Assembly (NCBI GenBank): GCA_024236055.1
Contig: JACKLF010000002.1
Span: forward strand, 248,001-312,000
DNA from: Alphaproteobacteria bacterium
GTDB taxonomy: Bacteria > Pseudomonadota > Alphaproteobacteria > Micropepsales > Micropepsaceae
Length of the DNA stretch: 64,000 bases
Reading direction: 5' to 3'
A program made the translations under genes and the position numbers. Positions 26,871 to 36,746 of this stretch are shown in pieces (positions within the stretch are counted from its first letter, which is position 1; every line of letters starts with the position of its first letter). The notes below the pieces were generated by a model, which made no database searches, was not told the origin of the DNA, and saw nothing but the letters and a program-made list of their open reading frames with translations.

Positions 26871-29860
26871 TTGGCGAAGCGCACGCCGAAGCGGATGGTG
26901 CGGCCCAGCACGTCATAGACCTGCTGGTTGGTGCCGGTGCCGCCGCCGGTGCTGGGAATTTCCGGCGCGCCGGTATTGGCGACATTGTCCATCGCGCCAT
27001 ACAGGCCTACCTGATCCGACACCTGCCAGTTGGCACGCAGGTCCAGATAGGCGACCGCCGGAATGGCGTTGTCGTCCACCAGCCCGCGAATGTCGCCACG
27101 CGTCAGCACGCCGCCCACATAGGAGGCCGAAACCAGCCCCGGCACGCCTTGGGTGCCATTGGACAGGACCGCCGACCCGATGAAGCGCCCCTGTGCGGTG
27201 AAGGACAGCGGGCCCTGGGCATAGGTCGCCGCCAGGATGGCACGGAACTTGGGAATGCCCGCGGCATAGACGTCGGGGCTGCCGCCCAGCGCGCCGGCCC
27301 GGTCATAGGTGATGCCATGCGCGGTGCGGGTCTGCTGGTCGGTGTAATTGCCGGTCAGGTCCCAGCGCAGGGTGCCGTCAAACAGGGGATGGGCATAGTC
27401 GGCGCGGAAATCCAGGCCCGATGTCGAATCCACCGCCGAATTGAGCGGGAAGACATTGATCTGCGAAGGCTGGCTGGCGCCGTTGAAGACAAGCTGCGGG
27501 CAGTAAACCTGTTCGCCCGCCAGGCAGCGATCGATCACCATCTGGAAGCCCACCGTGTCGATCGCGCCGTGAATGTTGATCGAATACCAGTCGGCCGACA
27601 GCGTCAGCCCCGGCACCAGCGCGGGCGTCAGCACCATGCCGCCCGAAACCGTAACGGCCTTTTCGGGCTTGAGGCCGGTATTGCCGCCTTCCAGCGCGAA
27701 GCACTGGTAATAGAGCGAATCCGACGGATAGCGGCACTTCTGCGCCGACAGGATGCCGGGCGAGAACAGTTCGGAAATCTGCGGCGCGCGAATGTCCAGC
27801 GACCAGCTGGTGCGCAAGCGGATCTGGTCATTGACCTGGGAAAGCAGGCCCAGCTTCCAGGTCTGCACCATGCCGCTGGTGGAATAGTCGGTCAGGCGGC
27901 CTGCCGCGTTCAGGCTCAGGCTCTGCACCAGCGTGTCGCGCAGGATGGGCGCGTCGATTTCCGCAAAGGCCTCGCCGGTATGATACTGGCCGCGATAGGG
28001 GCGGAAGTTGCCCGCCGCCCATTCGCCCTTCAGGCCATAGGGATCGGCGGCGACCACGCCAGCCTGTTCATGGCGGTATTCGGCGCCCAGCGCCACCGCC
28101 ACCGGGCCCGCCGGCAGCGCCCAGGGCAACACGCCCTGCACCGCGCCCGACAGGACACTCTGGTTCAGCACGATGGTCTCCTGGTTCAGAATGCCGGAGC
28201 TGGGATCGCGGCCCGGATTGACATAGCGCAGCGCCATTTCGGAGGCGACATTGTCACCCAGAATGTTCAGCGGCTGGCAGCCCGCCGCGGCGGCAATGCC
28301 CTGCAGCAGCGCGCGGCACTGGATCGAGCCGATGGGCAGGCCGCTCGTGCCCTGGTTGGCGGCGGTGACGGTCACCGCATCGACGGCGTAGTTGTAGCGT
28401 GACAGGAAGCTGTTGTTGTACAGCACCTGGCGCTCGCGCACCGTGCCGTGCTGGGCATAGGCCTTCCAGTGCCAGTCATCGCCCAGGTCGCCGTCCAGCG
28501 TGAAGACGGCGCGCATCAGCGCGCGGTTGTTGACGTTGCAGGGCACACCGACCGTCTGGCACAGCAGGCTGCGCGAATAGCTGCCCGCGGGCATGTTGTT
28601 CAGGTTCTGCGTGCCGACATACAGCGCCTGGGCGGGCGTTGCCGCCGTGCCGGGCGTGCCAAGCGCCGCATTGAAGCCGTTGGACAGGGTGCCGAACATC
28701 GCGGCGACCGCCGGGCTGAGATAGGCATTGTCCGGGCGGATGGTGGCCAGGAGCTGGCGCGCCCCGCCCAGGCTGCGCGATCCCGACTCGCCGTAATTCA
28801 GCTGCAGCGATGCGCGGATGTCATCGGTCAGTTCATAGCTGCCATAGCCGAACAGGGTGGTGTGGCGATAGGGCACCGCAAGCGGGGTGAAGCGCAGCAC
28901 GCCGGTGCGCTCGTCATTGGTGCAGCCATTGTAGCAGCCGGTGCCATAGATGGTGCCGTACTTGAAGATCGACGGCGCGCCATTGGCGCCGAACTGAAGA
29001 CCGATCAGGGAATTGGCCGCCAGGGTGGAGCCCACGCCGCCCGCCGTGTTGGCGTCGACCAGGCTGCCCTGCGTCACCTGGATATTGCCGACATGGGCCT
29101 GGTGCACGAACAGCGGCTGGCCCGGCGCATAGGCCGGGTTCTTCACCAGCGACGTGCCCTTCCACCAGTCCGCCTGGCCCAGGAACACCGCGTCGGGACT
29201 GACGGTATAGTTGCCGCTGAAGATCAGGTGGCCGCGCCCGCCGGCGATGTCGCCACCCCAGGCGCCTTCCAGCGCCAGCTTGCGATGATCGAAGCTGGTG
29301 GCATTGCCCATCTGCAGGCTGGCCTTCACCCCGGTGAAGTCCTTGTCCAGGATCAGGTTGACCACGCCGGCCACGGCGTCAGAGCCCCAGGCCGCCGAGG
29401 CGCCGCCGGTCACGACATCGATACGCTTGACCAGGGTCGCGGGAAGCGTCGCCAGGTCCACGCCGCCGCCCAGAAGATTGGAAGAGACGACACGCTGGCC
29501 GTCGAACAGCACCAGCGTGCGCGCGATACCCAGATTGCGCAGCGCCACCGCATCGAGCCCGGCGTCACCCTGGCTGACATTGACGGCGTTACCGCCATTG
29601 TTCAGCGACGGCGAGGCGCCGGTGGCCGGCAGCTCGCGGATCAGGTCGCCGATATCGAACTTGGCGTCGCGCTGGATTTTCTCCGCGCCGATCTCGATCA
29701 CCGGCGTGGGCGCCTGAAAGCCGGCCAGCGAAATGCGCGAGGCCGACACGACGACGGTTTCGGGCGCTTCCTGGGCGGCGGCGGGAAGAATGAAGGCTGC
29801 ACCGGCCGCAATCAGGGTCAGGGCCAGCGCAAGCGGGGCGCGCATCGGGGACGTGGTCAC
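26867..29860 (-). CDS. TonB-dependent outer-membrane receptor
   Basis: A 997-residue outer-membrane receptor with a signal peptide (ending PAAAQEA), a TonB-box-like ETVVVSASR, a plug domain (RELPATGASP, ALRNLGIARTLVLFDGQRV, IDVVTGGASAAWGSDAVAGVVN) and a long beta-barrel with TonB-receptor phrases (SWSLDIRAPQISELFSPG, GLKPEKAVTVSGGMV). The substrate is unknown; oligosaccharides or peptides are as likely as metals. The GTG at 29860 opens the reading; an ATG five codons later is the alternative. Its stop overlaps that of the XdhC-MocA gene. A perfect 25-bp palindrome precedes the start. Confidence 0.9.
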
Positions 29861-29869
29861 GCGGAGTCT

Positions 29870-29894
29870 CAGTCAGAAAGGCGGTTTCTGACTG
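29870..29894. repeat. perfect 10-5-10 palindrome before the TonB-receptor gene
   Basis: CAGTCAGAAA and its exact reverse complement flank GGCGG, ten bases upstream of the receptor's GTG start. There is no T-run, so it is more likely an operator or a leader hairpin at the ribosome site than a terminator for the preceding MFS gene. Confidence 0.6.
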
Positions 29895-29985
29895 TCCGTC
29901 TAAGCCCCAAGTTATGAAGGATTTGACACCTTGACCCTGCAAAACCGTCGCAGTCCCAATGTGGGCGAATTTGCGGCAGGCCCGT

Positions 29986-31311
29986 TCAGCGCGGTTCCAT
30001 GACACCGCAATCGGGATCGCGCAGCGAACGGCCCGCGGTTTCCGGCATGAAATGCAGCGCCACCAGGCCGACCAGGCAGGCCGCCATCATGTAATAGGCT
30101 GGCATCAATTCGTTACCGGTCAGGCCGATCAGCCCGCTGCCGATGGCCGGGGCGGTGCCGCCGAAAATCGAGGTGGAGACATTGTAGGCGATGGCGAACC
30201 CGGCAAAGCGCACCCGCGTGGGAAACAGTGCCGGAAAGGTCGCCGAAATCGTCGACAGTTGCGGCACATACAAAAGCCCCAGCAGGATGAAGCCAAGGGT
30301 CGCGCCCACAAGCCCGGTAGCCATCAGCATGTAGAGCGGCGTCACCGCGAGCAGCAGGCCGATCAGGGAAAAGCGCCACATCGGCCGCCGCCCGATACGG
30401 TCCGACAGCGCGCCCGCAAACGGCAGAAACACCATCATGAACAGCATGCCGATGATCGGCACGATCAGGGCTTCGTCATTGGTCAGGCCGATGCGCCGCT
30501 GCAGGTAGGTCGGCATGTAGCTGAGCAGCGTGTAGTTGACGACATTCAGCGCCACGACAAGCCCGCCCACCACCAGCACCGGCCGCCAGTGGCGCGCCAG
30601 AAGATGGCGCAAACCGCCAGGTGCGGCCTCATGATGCATCGTTTCCTCGGCCTCGCGGAAAACCGGCGTATCTTCCATCTTCGAGCGCAGATACATGCCC
30701 ACCACGCCCATGGGACCGGCGACCATGAAGGGAATGCGCCAGCCCCATTCGTGCATCGCCCCATCGCCCAAGAGCAGCGAGAAGGCCAGCATCAGCGCCG
30801 CGCCGCCCGAAAAGCCCGACAGGGTGCCGAACTCCAGGAAGCTGCCGTAAAAGCCGCGCCGTGCGTCGGGCGCATATTCGGCCATGAAGGTCGCCGCCCC
30901 GCCATATTCGCCGCCGGTCGAAAAGCCCTGGACCATGCGCAGCACGATCAGGATCGCGGGCGCCCACCAGCCGATGCTTGCATAGCTGGGCACCAGGCCC
31001 ACGCCCACCGTGGCGCCCGCCATCATCAGGATGGTCAGCGCCAGCACCGACTTGCGGCCCAGCCGGTCGCCCAGCGGTCCCCAGAACAGCCCGCCCAGCG
31101 GCCGCACCAGAAAGGAAATGGCGAAAGTCGCCAGGGCGAACAGCGTCGCCTCTTCGATGCTGCCGGGAAACAGCGCCGCCGAGATATAGGTCACGCCATA
31201 GGAGTAGATGCCATAGTCGAACCATTCGGTGGCATTGCCCATGGCCGAGGCGGCGATGGCGCGGTGCAGGATGGTCTTGTCCGCCGCATCCGACGTCGCC
31301 TGCATGGTCAT
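29986..31311 (-). CDS. MFS transporter, metabolite:H+ symporter (ProP-like) family
   Basis: A 441-residue twelve-helix transporter of the MHS family. Typical features: ATEWFDYGIYSYGVTYISAALFP in the first helix region, the loop GDRLGRKSVL, and RMVQGFSTGGEYGGA, the family's helix-5 signature. MHS members include ProP, which imports proline, betaine and ectoine. Its place as the last gene of the ectoine operon, overlapping the preceding MFS gene by four bases (ATGA), suggests uptake or recovery of a compatible solute, but the substrate is inferred from position only. Confidence 0.85.
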   Translation of the reverse strand: MTMQATSDAADKTILHRAIAASAMGNATEWFDYGIYSYGVTYISAALFPGSIEEATLFALATFAISFLVRPLGGLFWGPLGDRLGRKSVLALTILMMAGATVGVGLVPSYASIGWWAPAILIVLRMVQGFSTGGEYGGAATFMAEYAPDARRGFYGSFLEFGTLSGFSGGAALMLAFSLLLGDGAMHEWGWRIPFMVAGPMGVVGMYLRSKMEDTPVFREAEETMHHEAAPGGLRHLLARHWRPVLVVGGLVVALNVVNYTLLSYMPTYLQRRIGLTNDEALIVPIIGMLFMMVFLPFAGALSDRIGRRPMWRFSLIGLLLAVTPLYMLMATGLVGATLGFILLGLLYVPQLSTISATFPALFPTRVRFAGFAIAYNVSTSIFGGTAPAIGSGLIGLTGNELMPAYYMMAACLVGLVALHFMPETAGRSLRDPDCGVMEPR

Positions 31312-32570
31312 GATGCATTCTCCTGTCCGGCATTCTGCGCTTCATCGGCGTCCGGCGTGTTGGGATCGAGCAGCGACGCCATCGGCGTGGTGCGCGGCAC
31401 GATCTGGAATTCCTGCTGCGCCGCGCCGGGCACCGGCGCGCTGGCCGCCTGGCGCCACAAGCCCACCACCAGCGCCGCGCCCGCGCACAGCGCGATGAAC
31501 AGGAACAGGCCGCTGGCACTGGACAGGGTCATCATGCTGGCCGCGCCCAAGGGCCCCAGCGCCGCGCCCACCGAATAAAGCAGCACCAGCCGCCCGCTGG
31601 CCGCCACCCGGTCGGAGGCCAGCAGCCGATCGTTGGAATGGGCCACACAAAGCGGATAGAGCGCAAAGCTGAGCCCCCCGAACAGCGCGCCCAGCCCCAT
31701 CAGCAGCGGTCCGTTCGCCGGCACGAAGGCCAGGCCCAGGCTGACCGCCATGGTCGCGGCAATGGACAGCACGATCACCTTGCGCCGGTCATAGCGGTCG
31801 GACAGCCGGCCCAGCGGCCATTGCAGCGCCACGCCGCCCAGGATGACGATCATCATGAAGCTGGCCGTCTGGCTCAATTCCAGACCCAGGCGGCGCACAT
31901 GCACCGCGGCCAGGCCATAGAACGCGCCCAGCATCAGCCCGGTGGCGACGGCGCCCGCCGCCCCCAGCGGTGACGCCGAAACAAGCGTGCGGATGGAAAA
32001 GGCACTGGCCTCGGGCGGCAACGGTGCGGTGCTGCGGGTCAGGCACAAGGGCAGGATGGCGATGGAAATCAGGATGGAGGCGATCTGGAACGGTGCCGCC
32101 GGCATCGCCCCGCTGACGCCCAGCAAAAGCTGGCCCAGCGCCTGGCCCAGATAGAGCGCCACCATATAGGCGGCCAGGATGCCGCCGCGCGTTTCAGGCT
32201 CGGCGCGCTCGTTCAGCCAGCTTTCCAGGCAGACAAAGACCCCGGCCACGCAAAACCCGTCGATCAACCGCAGCGCGCCCCAAAAAATGGCGTTCTGCAG
32301 CAGCACATAGGCCAGGGTGCTGGCGGACAATAGTGCGACAAAGGCGGCAAAGGCGCGGATATGGCCCACGCGGCGCACCACCGCGCCGGCGCGCAGCGCC
32401 CCGATCACCAGCCCCGCGAAATAGGCCGTGGCCACCGCACCGATCGTCAGCGTGGTGCTGCCCGCCCGTTCGAGTCTCAGGCTGATCAGCGTCGCCATGA
32501 AACCGGTGCCGCCCATCAGAATGAAGATGGCGATCAGGAGGCTGCGGACGGACGCGATGGCGGCGATCAT
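31308..32570 (-). CDS. MFS transporter, YcaD-like
   Basis: A 420-residue twelve-helix transporter. The sequence GGTGFMATLISLRLERAG, the central IDGFCVAGVFVCLESWLNERA and LGGVALQWPLGRLSDRYDRR resemble the YcaD/UMF2-like branch of the major facilitator superfamily, whose substrates are mostly unknown. It begins 12 bases after the aspartokinase gene and overlaps the next transporter, so it is part of the ectoine transcript. Export of ectoine or hydroxyectoine is one plausible role; no direct evidence is visible. Confidence 0.8.
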   Translation of the reverse strand: MIAAIASVRSLLIAIFILMGGTGFMATLISLRLERAGSTTLTIGAVATAYFAGLVIGALRAGAVVRRVGHIRAFAAFVALLSASTLAYVLLQNAIFWGALRLIDGFCVAGVFVCLESWLNERAEPETRGGILAAYMVALYLGQALGQLLLGVSGAMPAAPFQIASILISIAILPLCLTRSTAPLPPEASAFSIRTLVSASPLGAAGAVATGLMLGAFYGLAAVHVRRLGLELSQTASFMMIVILGGVALQWPLGRLSDRYDRRKVIVLSIAATMAVSLGLAFVPANGPLLMGLGALFGGLSFALYPLCVAHSNDRLLASDRVAASGRLVLLYSVGAALGPLGAASMMTLSSASGLFLFIALCAGAALVVGLWRQAASAPVPGAAQQEFQIVPRTTPMASLLDPNTPDADEAQNAGQENAS

Positions 32571-32582
32571 GGATGCGGCCCG

Positions 32583-34022
32583 TCAGGCCGCCTTGCGGCC
32601 CCGGTTGCTGTCCCGGTCCGATTCGACCAGCGCCTTGTGCAGCGCGCGCACGGCGGCATCGAAGTCATCGCAATTGACGATGAACTGGATGTCGACATTG
32701 CGGATCTGCTGCTGCATCGCGACCATGTCGACGCCCGCCTCGTCCAGCGCCTTGAGCGCATCGGGGATCAGGCCGGGCCGGGAAATGTCGCTGCCGATGG
32801 CCGACACCATCGCCACCGGCTGCGCGGAAATCGCCGCATCGGGATAGCGCTGCTGCAGGTCGGCGATGACACGCGCGACCGCCGCCGCATCGGCCGACAG
32901 GTAATGGGTAATGGTGTTGGCGTTGGAGCATTTGGAGACGATCCATACGCGGTGGCGGGTCAGCGCTTCCAGGATGGCGGCATCATAGCCCTTCACGCCC
33001 ACCATGTCCTGCTCGAAGAACTGCAAGGCCTGCATGGTGCGGATGCCCGTCACGATCTCGACCCGCGGCGTGTCGGACACATAATTTCCGCAGATCAGTG
33101 TGCCGCCATCCTCGCGGTCGAAGGTGTTGCGCACGCGCAGGGGAATATCGGTCTGGCGCAGGCCCCGGCCGGCCCCCGGATGGATCGCTTCCATCCCCAG
33201 GTTGGCCAGCTGGTCGGCAACGTCATAGTTGGTGCGGCCGATCTTGCGCGCCTTGTCCACGCCCACCAGCCTGGGATCGGCGCTGGAGAGGTGGAATTCC
33301 TTGTGAATGATCGCCTCGCGCGCGCCGGTCAGCACCGCGATCCGCGAAAAGGTCATTTCCGAATAGCCGCGCGCATAACGCTGCACCATGCCCTCGCGGC
33401 AGCCGGCATAGCCGGTGACGATCGGCATGGTGGTGGAAAAATCAATGTCGCCCAGCGCATTCTGGATGCGCGCATCCAGTTCCTGCATGTCGCTCTGGTC
33501 CCACAGGGTCAGGTCGACGAATTTGGCGTTGACGCCCCGGTCGCGCAGCAGAAGCGCGGTGGTGTGGGCGCTGTGCGCCTCGCCCAGGCCCGCCAGCAGC
33601 TCGCGCACCGTGATCAGCTGTTCCTTCAGGCAGAAGCGGCCATGGGCGCGCAGCCGCGCCAGGTCGCCCAGGCAATCGTGCACCGCATCGATGCGGCGGT
33701 TCACGAATGCGTCAGCCTCGCCCAGGCTTTCGGAGCGCGCGAACATCGTCGCGTTACGCTCCTGCATCGCCTTGCGCACGGCATCCATGGCCAGGCGCCA
33801 GCCGTCATGATCGTCATCGGCGACAAAGCGGGCATAAACACCCGGCGCGCCGCTTTTCTTGTGCTCCAGCAGCAGGTCGGTCATGCCGGCATAGGCCGAT
33901 ACGACGAAGATGCGGTTGTAGAGGTCGGCGCCCTCCCGCCCGGCGATCAGGACATTGTCGAACAGGGGCGCGGTGGCGGCCATGGATGTACCGCCGATCT
34001 TCTCAACGCTGTGCGTGGTCAT
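32583..34022 (-). CDS. ask: ectoine-pathway aspartate kinase (Ask_Ect)
   Basis: A 479-residue aspartokinase that supplies aspartyl phosphate for ectoine synthesis. The opening VEKIGGTSMA is the ATP/aspartate site, and the sequence contains RIFVVSAYAGMTDLLLEHKK, FSRIAVLTGAREAI and IHPGAGRGLRQTDIPLRV, with two ACT-like regulatory regions at the C-terminus. This is the specialised form found in ectoine clusters, generally less feedback-inhibited. Its ATG overlaps the ectD stop (TGATG). The order ectABCD-ask is a known arrangement in proteobacteria. Confidence 0.94.
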   Translation of the reverse strand: MTTHSVEKIGGTSMAATAPLFDNVLIAGREGADLYNRIFVVSAYAGMTDLLLEHKKSGAPGVYARFVADDDHDGWRLAMDAVRKAMQERNATMFARSESLGEADAFVNRRIDAVHDCLGDLARLRAHGRFCLKEQLITVRELLAGLGEAHSAHTTALLLRDRGVNAKFVDLTLWDQSDMQELDARIQNALGDIDFSTTMPIVTGYAGCREGMVQRYARGYSEMTFSRIAVLTGAREAIIHKEFHLSSADPRLVGVDKARKIGRTNYDVADQLANLGMEAIHPGAGRGLRQTDIPLRVRNTFDREDGGTLICGNYVSDTPRVEIVTGIRTMQALQFFEQDMVGVKGYDAAILEALTRHRVWIVSKCSNANTITHYLSADAAAVARVIADLQQRYPDAAISAQPVAMVSAIGSDISRPGLIPDALKALDEAGVDMVAMQQQIRNVDIQFIVNCDDFDAAVRALHKALVESDRDSNRGRKAA

Positions 34023-34936
34023 CAGGCAGCTTCCTTTATGATCGGGCCGCGCTGCGGGGCGACCGGGGCCGGCTCGCGTCGGGCGATGAAGGTGGGGCGC
34101 GGACGGTCCACGCCGAAGGGGGCCTCAAGCCGGTTGGACACGGCATTGAAGACGAAGAAGGCGTTGGAGCGCGGGAACGGCGTGATGTTGCCGTTGGAGC
34201 CGTGCATCACATTGCACTCGAACAGGATGATGGTGCCCGGCTTGCCGGTTGGCGCGACGATGCCGTTGCGTTCGACCAGCGCGGCCAGGTTCTCGCGGTC
34301 GGGCACGCCGAATTCCTGCTTCTTCAGCGACATGCGGAAGTGATCGTCGGGCGTGCCGCCGACACAGGACAGGAACTGATGATGGGAGCCGGGAATGAGC
34401 ATCAGCGGCCCGTTATGGGCGGTGTTTTCAGCCAGCAGGATCGACATGGACAGCGCGCGCATGCGCGGCATGCCGTCTTCGACATGCCAGGTCTCGAAAT
34501 CCGAATGCCAGTAGAATTCCTTGCCCTCGAAACCCGGCTTGTAGTTCAGGCGCGACTGGTGAACGTAAACCTCGTCACCCAGCAGGAAACGGGCCACGCC
34601 GGCCAGCCGCGTGTCGGCGGCCAGCCGCGCCATCAGACGGTTCTGGTCGTGGATCGCGAAGATGGAGCGGACCTCGTTGCTGCCCGGCTCGGTGATGATG
34701 CTGTCAGGAGCCAGCGCCGAAGGGTCGGCCAGCAGCCGGCCGGCCTCCTCCTGCAATCCGCGCACTTCCCGGGGCGAGAAAATATCCTCCAGGATCAGGA
34801 TGCCGTCGCGGTCGAACCGTTCGGTCTGTTCGCGCGTCAGCGGGGCCGATTGCGTCCATTCGCCGTGCACGACCGGATCGTGACGGGGCAGAATCTGTGG
34901 CTTGGGCGCGTGGCGAGACGGATAGATGTCTGTCAC
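34022..34936 (-). CDS. ectD: ectoine hydroxylase EctD
   Basis: A 304-residue non-heme iron(II), 2-oxoglutarate-dependent dioxygenase that makes 5-hydroxyectoine. The signature FYWHSDFETWHVEDGMPRMR is present; iron ligands are H144 and D146 with the distal H245 (VMHGSNGN). The length equals that of characterised EctD proteins. It starts with GTG, preceded by GGAAGG eight bases upstream; no ATG fits the conserved N-terminus. It lies 26 bases after ectC. Confidence 0.97.
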   Translation of the reverse strand: MTDIYPSRHAPKPQILPRHDPVVHGEWTQSAPLTREQTERFDRDGILILEDIFSPREVRGLQEEAGRLLADPSALAPDSIITEPGSNEVRSIFAIHDQNRLMARLAADTRLAGVARFLLGDEVYVHQSRLNYKPGFEGKEFYWHSDFETWHVEDGMPRMRALSMSILLAENTAHNGPLMLIPGSHHQFLSCVGGTPDDHFRMSLKKQEFGVPDRENLAALVERNGIVAPTGKPGTIILFECNVMHGSNGNITPFPRSNAFFVFNAVSNRLEAPFGVDRPRPTFIARREPAPVAPQRGPIIKEAA

Positions 34937-34962
34937 GAAGTATGCCTTCCGGGTCTGGGTAT

Positions 34963-35376
34963 TCAGGATGCGAGGGCAGCCTGGCGCGCCATGTCGGCTT
35001 CCGACGGATAGGCGCCGTTTTCGTCATGCACCTCGCGGCCGGTCACCGGCGGGTTGAAGACACAGGCAGTCAGGATGTCGGTCTGCGGCCGCACGATGTG
35101 ATGGTCATGGGCGTTCAGCGCATACATCACGCCGGGCGCCAGGCGATGGGTTTCGCCGGTGGCCAGATCCTCGATGGTGCCGGTGCCCTTGAGCACCAGA
35201 ACAGCCTCCAGATGGTTGGTGTAGTGCATCTCGATCTCGGTGCCGGCGTAGAGGGTGGTGACATGGAAGGAAAAGCCCATGCCCTCGTCCTTCAGAAGCA
35301 GGCGGGCGCTTTCCCAGGTCTTGGACACGACATTGCGGTCGGACTTGCGAATGTCCGAAAGCTTGCGAACGATCAT
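34963..35376 (-). CDS. ectC: L-ectoine synthase EctC
   Basis: A 137-residue cupin that closes the ectoine ring from N-gamma-acetyldiaminobutyrate. Conserved segments: [46 protein letters not shown] and [14 protein letters not shown], with the metal and substrate residues E and H in the middle blocks. AAGGAGAC seven bases before the ATG is an ideal ribosome site. It is 18 bases from ectB. Confidence 0.98.
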   Translation of the reverse strand: MIVRKLSDIRKSDRNVVSKTWESARLLLKDEGMGFSFHVTTLYAGTEIEMHYTNHLEAVLVLKGTGTIEDLATGETHRLAPGVMYALNAHDHHIVRPQTDILTACVFNPPVTGREVHDENGAYPSEADMARQAALAS

Positions 35377-35394
35377 GATTGTCTCCTTGAATTC

Positions 35395-36702
35395 CTATTC
35401 GGCGACCAGGCCGTAGCTGATCGCCAGTGTCTCGCGGATGGCTTCCTCGAGAATGTCCAGCCCGCGCGTCAGCACCGCATCGTCGATCACAAGCGGGGCC
35501 AGAACCTTGACGATCTCGTCATGGGCGCCGCTGGTCTCGATGATCAGGCCGCGGTTGAAGCAGGCGGTGGTGATGGCCTCGGCGGTTTCGCCGGTGCCCA
35601 CATTGATGCCGCGCATCATGCCGCGCCCGCGCGTGGAAAAGCCGTATTCGCGGGCCATTTTCTCCAGCCGCCGTTCCAGCAGCTGGCCGCGGCGCTGCAC
35701 ATCGACCTGGAAGGAGCCGTCGTCGTTCCAGAAATGGTTCAGCGCGGCGGTGGCGGTCACGAAGGCGTGGTTGTTGCCGCGGAAGGTGCCGTTGTGCTCG
35801 CCCGGCGCCCACTGGTCGAGCTCGGGGCGCACCAGCGCCAGGGCAAAGGGCAGGCCCATGCCCGACAGCGACTTGGCCAGGGTGACGATGTCCGGGGTGA
35901 AGCCCATGCCCTCGAAGCTGAAAAAGCCGTTGGTGCGGCCACAGCCGGCCTGGATGTCGTCGACGATCAGCAGCGCGCCGTGGCGCTTGGCGATCTCGGC
36001 GATAGAACGCAGCCATTCGGGAGAGGCGGCGTTCAGGCCGCCCTCGCCCTGCACGGTCTCGACCAGGATCGCGGCGGGCGCGTCCAGCCCGCTGGACGGA
36101 TCGGCCAGGCGCTGCTCCAGCAGCGCGGCGGTGTCGACGCCCGGCCCGTAATAGCCGTCATAGGGTTCATGGGCGACATGGTTCAGGGGCACGCCCGCGC
36201 CGCCGCGCTTGGTGGCGTTGCCGGTGCAGGCCAGCGCGCCCAGCGTCATGCCGTGAAAGCCGTTGGTGAAAGCGATCACCAGCTCGCGACCGGTCACCTT
36301 GCGCGCCAGCTTGATCGCCGCTTCCACCGCATTGGTGCCGGTGGGGCCGGTGAACATGGCGCGATAATCCAGCCCGCGCGGCTTCAGGATCACAGACTCG
36401 AGCGCGTCCAGGAACTCGGCCTTGGCGTCGGTGTGCAGGTCCAGCCCGTGGGCGATGCCGTCGGCGGAAATGTAGTCCACCAGCGCCTGTTTCAGCACCG
36501 GGTGGTTGTGGCCGTAATTCAGCGTCGAGCAGCCGGCCAGGAAATCGAGATAACGCCCGCCCTGATTGTCGTGCATCCACACGCCCTCGGCCTTGTTGAA
36601 CTGGCGGGGCATGGAGCGCGCATAGCTGCGCACCACCGACTCGCGGCGCTCATAGATGCCGATGTCGGGGATGCGATGGGTCGGTTTGGGAGCCAAGGTC
36701 AT
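35395..36702 (-). CDS. ectB: diaminobutyrate-2-oxoglutarate transaminase EctB
   Basis: A 435-residue class III PLP aminotransferase that converts aspartate semialdehyde to 2,4-diaminobutyrate. Landmarks: ERRESVVRSYARSMP, NKAEGVWMHDNQGGRYLDFL, MFTGPTGTNAVEAAIKLARK, the D-x-QAG block (DDIQAGCGRTG-like: DDIQAGCGRTNGFFSFE) and the PLP lysine region TLAKSLSGMGLP. The ATG at 36702 has AGGAGAC eight bases upstream and matches the usual EctB N-terminus; a longer in-frame reading would overlap ectA. Confidence 0.97.
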   Translation of the reverse strand: MTLAPKPTHRIPDIGIYERRESVVRSYARSMPRQFNKAEGVWMHDNQGGRYLDFLAGCSTLNYGHNHPVLKQALVDYISADGIAHGLDLHTDAKAEFLDALESVILKPRGLDYRAMFTGPTGTNAVEAAIKLARKVTGRELVIAFTNGFHGMTLGALACTGNATKRGGAGVPLNHVAHEPYDGYYGPGVDTAALLEQRLADPSSGLDAPAAILVETVQGEGGLNAASPEWLRSIAEIAKRHGALLIVDDIQAGCGRTNGFFSFEGMGFTPDIVTLAKSLSGMGLPFALALVRPELDQWAPGEHNGTFRGNNHAFVTATAALNHFWNDDGSFQVDVQRRGQLLERRLEKMAREYGFSTRGRGMMRGINVGTGETAEAITTACFNRGLIIETSGAHDEIVKVLAPLVIDDAVLTRGLDILEEAIRETLAISYGLVAE

Positions 36703-36746
36703 GCGGAAAGTCTCCTGCTCTTTCAAAATCTGTTTTCCGCCGCGGG

